From Lampris incognitus (lineage: Eukaryota; Chordata; Actinopteri; Lampriformes; Lampridae), in the NCBI RefSeq assembly GCF_029633865.1, contig NC_079224.1:22200404-22264403 (forward strand): 64,000 bases of DNA, written 5' to 3'. The translations under genes were made by a program, and so were the position numbers. Shown here in pieces: positions 1-13,053 of this stretch (within the stretch, counting starts at the first letter, position 1; the number at the start of each line of letters is the position of its first letter). The notes under the pieces were generated by a model. It did no database searches and was not told the DNA's origin. It saw nothing but the letters and a program-made list of their open reading frames with translations.

Positions 1-1
1 T

Positions 2-3000
2 CCATGTCTGTCCCAGTTGACTAAAAGTCTCTTGGCAGGAAGTGTGCTTTCTCACTATCTTCAGGGCATTCAGCTTCCCTCGACCAGCGAATGCACTGAC
101 AGTGTCGCAGCCTGTGAAGGCATGTAAGCCAATTAGGCTGTCACAGATGCTGTCTCCAAGTGAACTTGCCAGTTTGGTGATGTCGACAAACCGTGTGCGG
201 TTCTGAGTCCCACACTTCTGGTAGATGGGACAGGTGATGTCCTTCTGGAAGCCAAGACAAAGCACCATGACATCAGTGTCCTCAGCTGTGATGATAACTG
301 ACTTTGAGCCCGCATTTGCTGCATGCAATGCATGCAGGAGCAGACGGGTGTCAGCTTCTTCATGTGTGGAGTGCAGTTCTGCTGCTTCCTCACACCCATC
401 TTCTGTCAACTTGTAGCAGGTTTCCTCACAGGTCATGTACAACACCTTGCCATGCAGCATAGCTCTGTATCGTGGGAGTTTCCACTCTTCCACCAGAAAC
501 TTGATGAGACTGGTCTTGTTGGAGGAACTGCACAGACATTTTCTCCACTGCTGGATGTGGTGTCCCCCTGCAAGATTCTTGTACTGGAGAGTGATGTCTC
601 CACCCCGGTTCAGTCGTTCAGCATCTTTGATCGAAGTCTGGTGATAGACATCAAAAACAACATCAATCCTCCCACTCTGTGCTCCCTCATGGAGGACCTG
701 CGTCAAGGCTGACTCTGCCACCTGTGCAAAGGTTTTGTTGTTGCCATTCATTTTTTGGACCAGGCTCATCCCATCAATGATGGAAGTAGATGGGATTGGG
801 ATGTCTTCTGCAGGAGATACATTCTTTTCAAGCTCTCTGGCAAGTGCAGCCTTGTTTGTTTTTCGTAAGGACCCATCAGCATTTGCCAGTGCCCATGGTA
901 GTGGGCCCAGTGGGTAGGCAAGGACATCCTTCAGATTCACCTTCCTGCTTTCAGCCACCAGGATCATGTGACTGAAAAGGTTTCTATCTGCCTTCAGAAC
1001 CACATCCTGTGCTTTCTTTCCATGAGCTTGTTTTGTGCTGACATTGGAGAATGTTTTCAGACTTTGCTTGGTCATCTTGTCGTGGAATTTCACAGGTGGT
1101 GGGTCTGCATCTAACCTTGTTTGCTGGAATGCTTGGTAGGCCTCTTCTCCTTTCTCAAGAGCTCTCAAGAGATCTATGGTCACATCAGGTGGAGCCATGT
1201 TGCCAGTGGAGAGGCTAACCAAATCAATCTCATCAGGGGACATAGGATTGAGCCAGTTATTCTCCATAAGGTCCATGAGAGACTGGACATCTGCTTCATC
1301 TCTCTTGATCCTTGGACTCTGTAGATCTGGATGAGACCATTTGCACCTGCCTTGACCTGTCAGGTCTCTCAGCTGTCTGAGGTACATGCTTCTATACTCA
1401 GCTGTGAGATAATATTTGGTCACAGCTCCTGGCTTCAAGCTGAATCCCTTTGTCCCTCCAGCTGTTTGGGTGTCTTTGTTCACCGTTTCTTCTATAGCTT
1501 GGTCAACAGGGATTCGGCCAAAGGGATTGGTGGAGCCCAGTTGGACTGAGAAGCCTCCTTCCATAAATTCTGTGTACACATCTGGGTGTGTGATGGGCAG
1601 CTCAGACATCTGGGCGTAGTAGTAGGGGAGGTAGCGTGCATAATTCATCCTGTCATAAGCAAAGCACCATGGGATCATTGCTCGAATGCTAGCCAAGTGT
1701 AGCATCCAGTCTCCCTCTCTGGATGCTCGGATGAGCCCCAACAAGATTTCAACCATGTCCAAATAGGACATCCAGAAGTTCGAGAGGCTGCCGTTTCCAC
1801 CTGTAAGGAACTCACGGTAGACTTCAAATAGATCCATGATGCGTGTACAAGAGCTGTTCTCGAGGACCTCCTTCAAAGCATGTTGTGAGACTTCTTTCCC
1901 AAGGCTGTCAATGGTCTTCAGTGTCTCATTCAGGGGAACCATGTCATTCCTGTGAGTTTCTTCCAACCAGGACAGGAAACCATTCAAGGTCAGTCGCATG
2001 AGAGCCTCATACAGGAGCTTGTGTAGTCGCACTGCCCTGTTGTACTTGCGGCCATCCATAACACCAGCAATTGAGCCTTCTGCAATCATGCCAGACTCAA
2101 TGCAGAGGTCTTTGAGTCCAGCATCTTGGAAACGCTTTCCTATTATTGCCAGCAGTGTGCAGATGGTGTGGAATACCCCAAGCCTAACGATGATATCATG
2201 GAACTTGTCATGGTGTTTCCATGTGATCTCGACAGCCTTCGCATACAGGGCTTGGTCAAAGACACAGACAATCTTCCTCAGGCCTAAGCACTGCATGATG
2301 CTCAGTGACTGGTTAAGCACCTCGTTGACAGTAGACATTTGTGTCGCTGGAGCATTGATGGTAGGCAGATAGCCTATATTGTCGGGGATGACCGTCATCT
2401 CTCCTCGAGTCAGGATGTTGAAGCCTGTCCAGCTGCTGACTGACTGTTCTTCTTGTTGTGACATGCGTGCTAGGACCCAAAGAAGGTTTTTCTCTCTGGC
2501 AAGCTTAGTATTGGCTGCAGTATCGGCATCTGACTTTTTGCTTTGTGGTGGCCCTACCCGTTGTCCAGCATTGTAAGTTGGTAACATTGGTGGGGGTCCA
2601 TCAATGCTTCTCTTCTTTGTTTTGGGAACAGTGGGCATGGGTTGGACAGGAAGTGGGTTGACTGGCTTTGCTTGCACAGCAATCCCATTGACTCTGTGAG
2701 ATGTTCCCTCACCACTGACAGTTTCTTCAAGACGGTCGATATTGTCCCAGGCTAAAGTTGTGAATATGCCAGGATGGATGTTAGCTGGAAGGGCAATGCC
2801 ACTCCCTGATGATGAGAGTTTCTGGAGACACAGGGCAGTGTTGATCTCTTCCATCTGTGAATAGGACACACTGTGACCAAGTCGGTTGAGGATGTTTATC
2901 AACTCTACATTTCCTGTCAACGATTTGACACTGAATGGCAGAACAATGTGCTTGGAAGGCTTGGTATTTCCACATGTCACTGCATATACTATGTCATGGC

Positions 3001-4165
3001 CAAATGACTGCAGAAGGCACTGCACTCTCTGGGATGCATGATCAGGATCATTTGAGCCTGTGAGTAGAGAGTACAGGAAGATAATGAGCGACTCTGGAAT
3101 GGTAGGACATTCTGCTTCTGGTTTGACTTCAGGCGGCCAGGTTTGAGGAACATCTTGACTTTTAATGTCTGCTCTCAATTTGATGGCTGCTTTGGCTATG
3201 ACATCTTGTGCACTGACACTTTTCAGGGTCTGCAGCTCCCTTTTGAGAGACTGATTTTCTTTGGCAAGTTCCCTCATGGACAAGTTATCGGGATAGAGGA
3301 GGAATTTTCCTTTCTCATCAGGGAATATCTGCAAGGCTCCAGCAAACTCACTCTCCAGGTTTCGCCTTATGTGCTTCTTGGTTGATTCCTTGACTTGGGC
3401 AATGCCTTGGGAGTTCATTGAAGCTACCAGTCTAGAAGAGAGATCAGTCATTGTCATCACTTGAGGATTGCCAAAAAGCTCCATCCTGATGAAGAGGAAC
3501 AGCTCATTGTATGCCTTATCCACAGCAGCTTCATACTGGGCTGCAGCATCATCATCTTCATTGCTGGCAACCTCTCCTTTGGAAACCTCTTCTTTGGTGT
3601 AAAGTCTATAGCATGACCTGTGGTAGTGCCCTTCAGCTGCTACAAGGTCTCTACTCACAATGGCAAGGATTCTGCTGTCCCTTTTCTTTGTGGCTGCACT
3701 CCTGATCTTTGCATCAGCTCGCAGTTCTCGACACTGCACCAGTACTTCTCTCGTATTCTGTCTCTTGGAATATTTGCTGTTTTTCTGACAAAATATGCAC
3801 TCTGCATCATAAGTCCTAGATGTACTTGGAGCATGTCGAGCTACTCTCTTAGATTGTTTCTCTTCAGCAGAGACACAACTTTTCTTTTCTTTTGCAAGGA
3901 GGCCATCAAGAATTTGCTTCATAGTGAAGATACTGCGACACTTTCTGTGGTAGTAGATTGCTGGAATCTGTCCCTCAGGAATGTCTTTTGCCAGTTTCAA
4001 AACTGGTGCATGATTTCGTATCTGAGCTGCCCTGAGCAGAGTTCTCCATGAGTCGACACTTTGTAGTGAAACCAGCTTATCTGTATCATCAGAACAGTGG
4101 ATAATGCACTCCACCCGTGGGTGCTTTGGTATTGGGTAAAAACTTGCTTGTTCACCAGTGGCCAT
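2..4165 (-). CDS. Giant single-exon ORF (>=1388 codons), PIN/XPG-like C-terminal motifs, left end outside window
   Basis: I read this frame codon by codon and found no stop from the ATG at 4165 down to the left edge, so the gene is cut by the window. A stop (4172-4174) lies just upstream in frame, fixing this ATG as the first one. The N-terminus has two similar Cys/His modules: C20-x3-C24 with YHRKC ending at C76, and C123-x2-C126 with HYHRSC ending at C185. Both look like metal-binding folds. Acidic motifs WDNID (473-477) and FDQ (D637) lie mid-protein. EDTDV (about 1295-1299) and TGCDTVSAFAGRGK (about 1350) resemble the acidic centre and helical part of XPG/FEN1-like PIN nucleases. I recognise this as a large multicopy family in fish and marine invertebrates, usually called uncharacterised. 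Nuclease or transposase activity is inference. Intact length with no introns suggests a recent mobile or retroposed copy. Confidence 0.8.
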   Translation of the reverse strand, partial: MATGEQASFYPIPKHPRVECIIHCSDDTDKLVSLQSVDSWRTLLRAAQIRNHAPVLKLAKDIPEGQIPAIYYHRKCRSIFTMKQILDGLLAKEKKSCVSAEEKQSKRVARHAPSTSRTYDAECIFCQKNSKYSKRQNTREVLVQCRELRADAKIRSAATKKRDSRILAIVSRDLVAAEGHYHRSCYRLYTKEEVSKGEVASNEDDDAAAQYEAAVDKAYNELFLFIRMELFGNPQVMTMTDLSSRLVASMNSQGIAQVKESTKKHIRRNLESEFAGALQIFPDEKGKFLLYPDNLSMRELAKENQSLKRELQTLKSVSAQDVIAKAAIKLRADIKSQDVPQTWPPEVKPEAECPTIPESLIIFLYSLLTGSNDPDHASQRVQCLLQSFGHDIVYAVTCGNTKPSKHIVLPFSVKSLTGNVELINILNRLGHSVSYSQMEEINTALCLQKLSSSGSGIALPANIHPGIFTTLAWDNIDRLEETVSGEGTSHRVNGIAVQAKPVNPLPVQPMPTVPKTKKRSIDGPPPMLPTYNAGQRVGPPQSKKSDADTAANTKLAREKNLLWVLARMSQQEEQSVSSWTGFNILTRGEMTVIPDNIGYLPTINAPATQMSTVNEVLNQSLSIMQCLGLRKIVCVFDQALYAKAVEITWKHHDKFHDIIVRLGVFHTICTLLAIIGKRFQDAGLKDLCIESGMIAEGSIAGVMDGRKYNRAVRLHKLLYEALMRLTLNGFLSWLEETHRNDMVPLNETLKTIDSLGKEVSQHALKEVLENSSCTRIMDLFEVYREFLTGGNGSLSNFWMSYLDMVEILLGLIRASREGDWMLHLASIRAMIPWCFAYDRMNYARYLPYYYAQMSELPITHPDVYTEFMEGGFSVQLGSTNPFGRIPVDQAIEETVNKDTQTAGGTKGFSLKPGAVTKYYLTAEYRSMYLRQLRDLTGQGRCKWSHPDLQSPRIKRDEADVQSLMDLMENNWLNPMSPDEIDLVSLSTGNMAPPDVTIDLLRALEKGEEAYQAFQQTRLDADPPPVKFHDKMTKQSLKTFSNVSTKQAHGKKAQDVVLKADRNLFSHMILVAESRKVNLKDVLAYPLGPLPWALANADGSLRKTNKAALARELEKNVSPAEDIPIPSTSIIDGMSLVQKMNGNNKTFAQVAESALTQVLHEGAQSGRIDVVFDVYHQTSIKDAERLNRGGDITLQYKNLAGGHHIQQWRKCLCSSSNKTSLIKFLVEEWKLPRYRAMLHGKVLYMTCEETCYKLTEDGCEEAAELHSTHEEADTRLLLHALHAANAGSKSVIITAEDTDVMVLCLGFQKDITCPIYQKCGTQNRTRFVDITKLASSLGDSICDSLIGLHAFTGCDTVSAFAGRGKLNALKIVRKHTSCQETFSQLGQTW

Positions 4166-5565
<1,400 letters not shown>

Positions 5566-6387
5566 TCGAATTTGTTCCTCTGATTCTTTCTACCCGCAAA
5601 GTACGTTCCCATAGGCCAGGTCCCTCATGTAACCCCCCCCCCCCCCCATTCATGATTCTACCTGCCTACCAACGTCACGTCTCACAACTGATCCATGCTT
5701 AGAAAACATTCATCAGAATGACATTTTTTCGAGACAATCCCACACCAGCTCGTCTTGAGAGTTAAAACCGTTAAGTAAAGGGAATTGAGATCAGCAGAAC
5801 AAAACGTGGTTCGATCGTGGGGTGAAACTGTCCCCCGCCTCTCTCATGAAATGACAAATGTCACGATGTCAAGTCATCACTGTCACTTTGCAACATCCGC
5901 TTTAAACCCCCATGCTACTATCAGTACCTAAACTTTATCAGTATCTAGAATTATAAGAAATTAGATCTCTGACAAGGATGACAGTTTTCTCAACCAAGAA
6001 CTCAAGTTGCCTATACTGTTTTTTTCTTGTGTCTTTTTTTCTGTCAATTGTTTGACAAGTTTTGAGTTGTTAGTACTCCAGGTCAGGGAAAGCACGGTAC
6101 TATTTCACACCCAGACCATATCACCAGTGATGGCTGAAGAAAAGAAAAAAAAATCAGGGAAGTTCATTTTCCTCTGGCTGATTATAAAATCGATATTCTT
6201 TGTAATATTTCTAGATGGAGGTACAGTAAAGAGAGACAGTCGTTATTTCCAGTCTTAGTATGTGGACATAAAACAGGAACTTGCAAAATGGCTTTTTCCA
6301 CACTGTCCTTGACTTTTTCCTCTCCAAGGTATTGCTGAATCGCTGATAACTAAATCTTTAATTCTGTGAAACTGGGTTGGGAGACTG

Positions 6388-6479
6388 TTTCTTCTTCTTC
6401 TTCTTCTTCTTCTTCTTCTTCTTCTTCTTCTTCTTCTTCTTCTTCTTCTTCTTCTTCTTCTTCTTCTTCTTCTTCTTCT
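6388..6479. repeat. (TTC)n microsatellite
   Basis: About 30 uninterrupted TTC/CTT units. The poly-Phe and poly-Arg frames over it are artefacts. Confidence 0.97.
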
Positions 6480-7113
6480 CACTTCATATGCTGAAAAGGC
6501 CTCCAGGGATGCTCTTAGGAGAAGAAAACGTTGGAATTTGGTTCACACACCCCACCACCCATTGTGAACATTTTTCTACGTTTAATTTCACATAGAGGAA
6601 TACGGTCTGCCCCAGGGGTCAGTGTAGCATCACTCAGGGAGCGTTATGAAATACTCGGACTGAGTGTGTCTGCTTTGTGTTAACCGATCCCTGTGAATGT
6701 GAAATTAATTACATTACGTCAAGGCAAGGCAATCTGGAAAATAACGCTTCACCATCAGTCAAGCTTCTCCTCTCTGTTAAATATCAAGCTGTCAAAGCCA
6801 TTATACTTCACACATGCAAGACACTTCCAGAAAATACAATTTTGGGGGTTGGGAGGTATTTCTGATTACGCTGTGCATCATTAGAGGGAAATATAAAGGG
6901 AGGGATGTTCATTCTTTGAAATTAGTAGTTTCACTCCCAAGGACCTGGTGGGGTTTTACTCTAGTGTAAGACCTTTACTCACAAAGGACCTTGTCTAAAA
7001 GTTTTTCCATTTTGTGAAAGAGACTACCAACGGCATCTCTACATTAGGGGCTGGTGGGGTCTGGCCCCACCAGATGTCAGCAGTCCACGACATGATCAAT
7101 AATTCAGTGTAAC

Positions 7114-7478
7114 GGGCGTTCGGGTAGCATAGCAGTCTATTCAGCTGCCCACCAACACAGGGATCGATGGTTCGAATCCCCATGTTACCTCTGGCTTGGT
7201 TCAGGTGTCCCTACAGACAGAATTGAGCCGTGTCTGTGGGTGGGAAGCCGGATGTGGGTATGTGTCCTGGTCGCTGCACTAGCGCATCCTCTGGTTGGTC
7301 GGGGCACCTGTTAAGGCGTAAGGGGGAACTGGGGGGAATAGAGTGATCCTCCCACGCGCTATGCCCCCCTGTCGAAACTCCTTGGGGGGTAGAGGGGGTG
7401 GAGTAGCGACGGCCGGATACAACTGGGGAGAAAAGGGGATAAATAAACAGAACAAAAAAACCAAACAAACAAACAAAC
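7114..7478 (+). mobile_element. tRNA-derived SINE, family A copy 1, complete with target duplications
   Basis: The 5' end is tRNA-like: box A (tagcatagcag) and an exact pol III box B (ggttcgaatcc). The body is shared with copies near 8473, 17430, 36236, 45504 and 56929. The 3' end is ggggagaaaa followed by an (AAAC)n tail. The 13-bp direct repeat aattcagtgtaac flanks it at 7101-7113 and 7479-7491, which defines the insertion exactly. Confidence 0.92.
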
Positions 7479-8472
7479 AATTCAGTGTAACAAGTAATAT
7501 TTTTTCTTCGTATCTAACATTGTTGCGCATTTATTACTTATGACAACAGTAGCGCTGTCTGATATATCCCAGATATCTCCCTGTACCTGTTGTGTAAAGG
7601 TCAGTACTTCTCTTAGAAGTCTGGTTCTCCTAGTAGTTTGGTAGAAGTTTGGTGAGCATGGGGCCCATCAGCGACCGTTTAACCAAGTGAGCTGCAGCTG
7701 AAAACACTGATCATGTTCAACGCGCTTTCAATGGTGAGCTGTGGGGCACGATCATGTTGGCCCCATGCTGACAGCAGCCAATAGAAATAATAGAATGATA
7801 TTCGTCAAAACGTTTAGTAAACGTTGTTTACTGTACTGGGGTGCAGATAAACGTTTAAACTTTGATAAAGATTAAGACACGCAACACCACAGGGCAACCG
7901 AGGTTAAATGCACTTGTTGTCAGTGGGAAATGAATTCATTCATTGGTGGACTGAGAGAAGTTATTGACAAGTTTGCCCAGATGAAGGATTGTCGTGCAGC
8001 TTTTCACTGGTGAGTCTATTTTGCATCATTACAAGCGTGTTATTTTGGCTGGAGGTTAAGGCCTGGAAAGCAATGGGTTTCCCTGCTCTGAAATGTTGCT
8101 TTGGATGTGTTATTACAGTTGCAGACCACAATGATTGTACACTGCTTGATAACTTTGGATTTGAAATGCGACGCTGTATAACAAGGTAATATACCAGTGT
8201 GTGAGACCAAATGCCGTTATTGATGATGTCGCTTATATTCCTGTCTCCACGTCTGCTAACTCTTGTGTGCATTTGTGATTTCATTCATTGATGAGGGGCG
8301 TTTGTGTTTGGATTCACTGAGCAAGTAGGTTTGTGTGTAGTTTCATTGACAAGTCGGATGCTGCCTATACAGAGCTTATTGTGCCCCACCAGGCTCTCTC
8401 TTCCCGAGAAGCCACTGGAGACTAGTAGGGCTGTTCAGGATATTTTCTGGTACACAAGAATACAGAAGATTG

Positions 8473-8925
8473 GGCGCCCGGGTAGCGTAGCGGTCTATTC
8501 CGTTGCCTACCAAACACGGGGATCGCCGGTTCGAATCCCCGTGTTACCTCCGGCTTGGTCGGGCGTCCCTACAGACACAACTGGCCGTGTCTGCGGATGG
8601 GAAGCCGGATGTGGGTACTATGTGTCCTAGTCACTGCACTAGCACCTCTTCTGGTCGATTGGGGCGCCTGTTCAGGGGGGAGGAGGAGGAACTGGGGGGA
8701 ATAGCGTGATCCTCCCACGTGCTACATCCCTCTGGTGAAACTCCTGACTGTCAGGTGACAAGAAGCGGCTGGCGACTCCACATGTATCGGAGGAAGTAGT
8801 CCGCAGCCCTCCCCGGCTCAGCAGAGGAGGTGGAGCAGAGATAGGGACGGCTCAGAAGAGTTGGGTAATTAGTCGGATACAACTGGGGAGAAAAAGGGAA
8901 AAAAGTAGAAGTAAAAAAAAACAAC
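8473..8925 (+). mobile_element. tRNA-derived SINE, family A copy 2 (near full length)
   Basis: It starts gggcgcccgggtagcgtagc, with box A and an exact box B (ggttcgaatcc), and ends actggggagaaaaaggg plus an A-rich tail. It is the most complete copy of the family in the window, about 450 bp. No clear flanking duplication was found. Confidence 0.9.
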
Positions 8926-8929
8926 CCAA

Positions 8930-9010
8930 AATCAGAATCAGAATCAACTTTACTGGCCAAGTGTGCATGCACACGAGGAACTTGACTCCGGTATTAATGA
9001 ATTGATATAG
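8930..9010 (-). mobile_element. 3' tail of a non-LTR retrotransposon
   Basis: The (aatcag)n stretch followed by aactttactggccaagtgtg is the reverse complement of the common fish LINE tail ending in ttggccaataaa...gattctgatt. Copies in the other orientation occur at 14105 and 40018. Only the tail is present. Confidence 0.6.
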
Positions 9011-9576
9011 TATACTCTTAAGTGCAATTGGGTGCAAAAGTTTTGCCAAACATCAGACGGGAGCATCGGCTTTTCCCCACTGGTTGTCAATGAGGCCGTC
9101 CCAGGCTGTATACATTGGACTGAGTTGACAGGTTAGAGTGCATTGGTTGGCTTTTAGTGAGAATTATTTGCATCCCCAAGAGAAAGTTTAATTTGGTTGT
9201 TAAAGGCCATTGCATTAACTTAATGTGAAGTAGTAAATTTAACATTATTCCCTTTTAATGGCTAATTCGGGAATTTTAGCAGTGGTTGTTAAGAATAGCT
9301 GTGTTGGGAATCATTCTGGTCTCACGGGCCGCAAGTGAATAAATCAGATGGAAACCTCAAAGACCCTCTGCTATTATGATCTGGTCAAGATGGCCGGATG
9401 TTATTCCCATTTGCCGCCATGAGACAGGCATGCATTAGCTGATTTAAATCATCATTATGTCTTAACAACCCTTTTACTTAGCGGAAGAAATGTGTCTTTT
9501 TTTTTTATAGAAACAACCCAAGTGGCTCTCCAATTCAGCCATGCACACATTATATGTTCAGACAAATGCATAAAAC

Positions 9577-9600
9577 CACACACACACACACACACACACA

Positions 9601-9652
<52 letters not shown>

Positions 9653-9663
9653 AACACACACAC
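9577..9663. repeat. (CA)n microsatellite
   Basis: About 40 CA units with single-base interruptions. Confidence 0.96.
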
Positions 9664-9946
9664 ATCAGACACAAAGACAAGATCTGCCTGATGTTTGTGG
9701 TTCACAATATTGATTTGCATGTATCTGGTTTAAGATATTAAAGACAAAAAAATCCAAGTAAAATAAATGATGAATACAAAACATGTAGAATTTATCTATA
9801 TTTACACTGACTATGACTATGTTAAAAAATGAAGTGACTTGAAAACACTGTCTGTATGTGGCCTGTGTACTCTATCTTTATATATATATAATCATTAGCG
9901 TGTTTAAACATATACTGTGCTTGTGTATGTTTGTGTGTATTTACTT

Positions 9947-10109
<163 letters not shown>

Positions 10110-10561
10110 GAGGGGGTGGAGGCTGGCACATTCAGACGGCGTCTTTCCTTCTCCATGAGCGCGAGAGGGGTGTTTTAAGACTTCCCCCTCACCTCTTGAT
10201 GACTCCTGAGAAGCGTCGGAGGAGGATTTGATTTTACCGTAAGGCAGCGTAGGAGGAGGGGTAGACGACTAGATGGAGAGGGGGCTGCCCTGATGTCTGG
10301 GCAGAGGACGGAGAGACAGGGCGATTAACAATGGGAGGGAAGTGGTGGGGAGACGGGGAAGGAAGGAATGGCTCGTGTGAGTCAACGGTTTTCTGAGTGG
10401 CTCACTCTGTCTACCACACTGGGTGGTAAACAAACCTGCCTGTGAAGGTACACCGTAGGCAGGTGCTGTTCCCATGGAGACCAGGCCTCACACACTGACC
10501 ACTCGCTGCAAACAATCCTCTGCGCTAGTGTCTCCTTTTGTTCAGACCGGGTGTGCATCAT

Positions 10562-10562
<1 letters not shown>

Positions 10563-10651
<89 letters not shown>

Positions 10652-10907
10652 ACTCACTCACTCACGCACACTCTCTCACACACACTCACTCACTCACTCA
10701 CTCACTCACTCACTCACTCACTCACTCACTCACTCACTCACTCACTCACTCACTCACTCACTCACTCACTCTCTCTCACCCACTCACTCACTCTCTCTCT
10801 CTCACTCACTCACTCACTCACTCTCTCTCACCCACTCACTCACTCTCTCTCTCTCACACACACATACACACACACACACCACTGGGGGCGTGCACAGAAA
10901 ACCATAT

Positions 10908-10941
<34 letters not shown>

Positions 10942-10950
10942 ATTACGAAG
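10563..10950. repeat. Complex (CA)n / (CT)n / (CTCA)n satellite-like tract
   Basis: A CA tract (10563-10617) passes into a CT tract and then about 200 bp of CTCA tetranucleotides with periodic variant blocks (ctctctctcaccc) that themselves recur, followed by a second CA tract. This is nested higher-order repetition. It is not coding, although all three frames are open. Confidence 0.95.
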
Positions 10951-10979
10951 ACATACACTGTTACTTCACATGTGTGACA

Positions 10980-12785
10980 TCTGTGAAAAGGACAGCCTAC
11001 CAGTAAACTGGAAGTAAGGAGACGAGGTATTTCTACCTTAATGGTGTGCAGGGGCAGTTGTTTTCCATGGGACCTCCTACAACATGTGCCAAAGCTGAGG
11101 GGTTTTGAAGAACACATGCATGAGGGGACTACCGCACTACACCGTGCCTATCAGAGAAGGTAGAATCAGTTCATCCGGACACAACGCTTATTGACAGATA
11201 CATTTCATCACTCGTCTAAGTGACCTCTTAGGTCTCAACTGCCTGCAGGTACCCCCACCCTTATAAACAATACAGTTGCATAATGACCGAAACCAACAAC
11301 CGGTTTCATGTGCAAATATGGCTGTGACCATTAACTAGAGATTCAATGGCCATGTGTACTCTTCACAGAGGATTTGGGAATGTTGCAGTCACAGCATGTG
11401 CCCGTGCCTGTACACTGTGCCTAATAAAATTCAAAACACAATTAAATAAGAGGCCTTGCTTTCAGTCACAGATTCCTTTTCAGCCAAAGTCCAGCCATCG
11501 ACCAAATTTCCCTTCGTAGGGCTATAAAAAAAAGTTAACAATAGTCTTTCACAATTAAGCATGTGCACAAACACCGGTAACGGATTTGTGTTGGATTCGG
11601 GATTTGGCACCGTAGTTTTGGACCATCTGCCTTGCAGAAGCTGTTTGTGAGGATCCCACACATTTGGCAAAATTCAATTTTGTACGTTTAGTTATGTTCC
11701 GGAGGGGGAAAAAAAGCCAGTTGCTGATTTGTGTTAACTATTTCCTCCCCTCCAAAACATTTAATTGGCCTGTGTCTCTGTGAGAAATTGCTGCTGTCAA
11801 AGTGAATCTGTGGCAGCTGAAATTCAATGCAGGCATTGTGATGTCCAAAGTTGTAGTGGTATGAATTCGTTTGTAAATGGTCCGGCAATCCACTGGTTAA
11901 TGGGTGATCACTGTTACACTGTCACTTCTACGCACAAGCATCTGGACATTAATGTTGCGAGGTGGTAATGAGTTGTGTTTGCGAAGCATATACAGCATAG
12001 GTTTGTAGTAATAGCTATAGCATTTCAATCTGCCCTGGGTTTATCATAGTTTGTTTTAGATAAGCCTATATCTTGACGGTGTGACGCCATTGTGGCGTCT
12101 GATATGTTTGTTGCACTGATGTAATATGTAATATTTTCCTAGACATCCTTCACAGTCGGTCTGCTGGACCGTATGATTTTTACATTAAGCACCGTGCATG
12201 GTGCAGTGATGCACAGTCCATGAACTCCTCTTCTCTCTCTGCTGAGGCACACACAACTAAACCATGTCTGAGTTGTTCATGCTTCATTTAAATTGCCGTA
12301 CGTGCGATGTTTGTGTGAGAAGGTAGGTGTGTATGATATACGACATAGGTGGAAATATTAAGCATGGAACTTATGGTCGCTAAACAATCAAAGATGTCCC
12401 TTAATCCTTTGCACCATTGTCCTTTCTATGGAAACAAACGTCCAGGGGGGATTTTCAGAGAGGAAAGACGTCATTTTTGTTTGTTTTGGAGTAACCAGCT
12501 ATATATAATATATGCGCTAAGGCTAAATCGAAACGAGCCAAGTGAAAGCAACAGAGCTCTTCTTCTGTTGTTATGAAGGTTCGCTCCTTTTTGGATGTGA
12601 GTCCTCCAAGTGTAATGTACATAGTACATGGTGCATACTGCATTCTACATACCGAATTGTATTTCTTAATACTACTATATGGTACATACTTCATAGTTAT
12701 GAAAGCCATTTGACATAGTGTTCTTGCAACGAATTGTGTCCTTACAATGAAATCTGTTCTCTGCATGTAACCCATCCTATTGTAT
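10980..12785. other. Non-coding stretch between microsatellites and SINE
   Basis: No supported gene, RNA or recognisable element. Short open frames here lack splice context or similarity to anything I know. Confidence 0.5.
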
Positions 12786-13053
12786 AGGAGCAGTGAGCAG
12801 CTGCAGCGCCCGGGGACCAACTCCAGTTCTTCTTTCCGTTGCCTTGCTCAGGGGCACAGACAGGAGTGTTAACCTTAACATGCATGTCTTTCTGATGGTG
12901 GGAGGAAACTGGAGCACCCGGAGGAAACCCATGCAGACACGGGGAGAACATGCAAACTCCACACAGCAAGGACCTGGGCCGGCCTGGGGTTGGAACCCAG
13001 GACCTTCTTGCTGTGAGGCAACAGTGCTAACCAATGGGACACCATGCCGCCCA
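12786..13053 (-). mobile_element. tRNA-derived SINE, family B copy 1
   Basis: On the minus strand it begins with the tRNA-like head (ggcggcatggtgtcccattg...ggttagcactgttgcc) and continues through the family-specific core gtttgcatgttctccccgtg. It is shared with the copy at 34346-34661. The 3' half differs from that copy, so this is a variant or composite. Confidence 0.8.

Noticed and set aside
3143..4051. Plus-strand ORFs up to 143 codons
   Set aside because: They are antisense to the giant minus-strand ORF and have no features of their own.
6255..6482. Poly-arginine ORF
   Set aside because: Translation of the TTC tract on the minus strand; no protein-like region around it.
7051..7073. Perfect hairpin ctggtggggtctggccccaccag as a terminator or microRNA
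   Set aside because: The stem is only 9 bp with no T-tract or precursor-length extension; likely chance.
7125..7200. Functional tRNA gene
   Set aside because: Box A and B are present but the sequence continues into a SINE body and is flanked by target duplications; no clean cloverleaf with matching acceptor stem.
10652..10855. Possible CRISPR-like array
   Set aside because: The CTCA repeats are contiguous with no spacers, and the sequence is eukaryotic.
10474..11017. Three overlapping 150-170-codon ORFs over the CA/CTCA tract
   Set aside because: All three frames are open at once, which is a property of the repeat and not of a gene.
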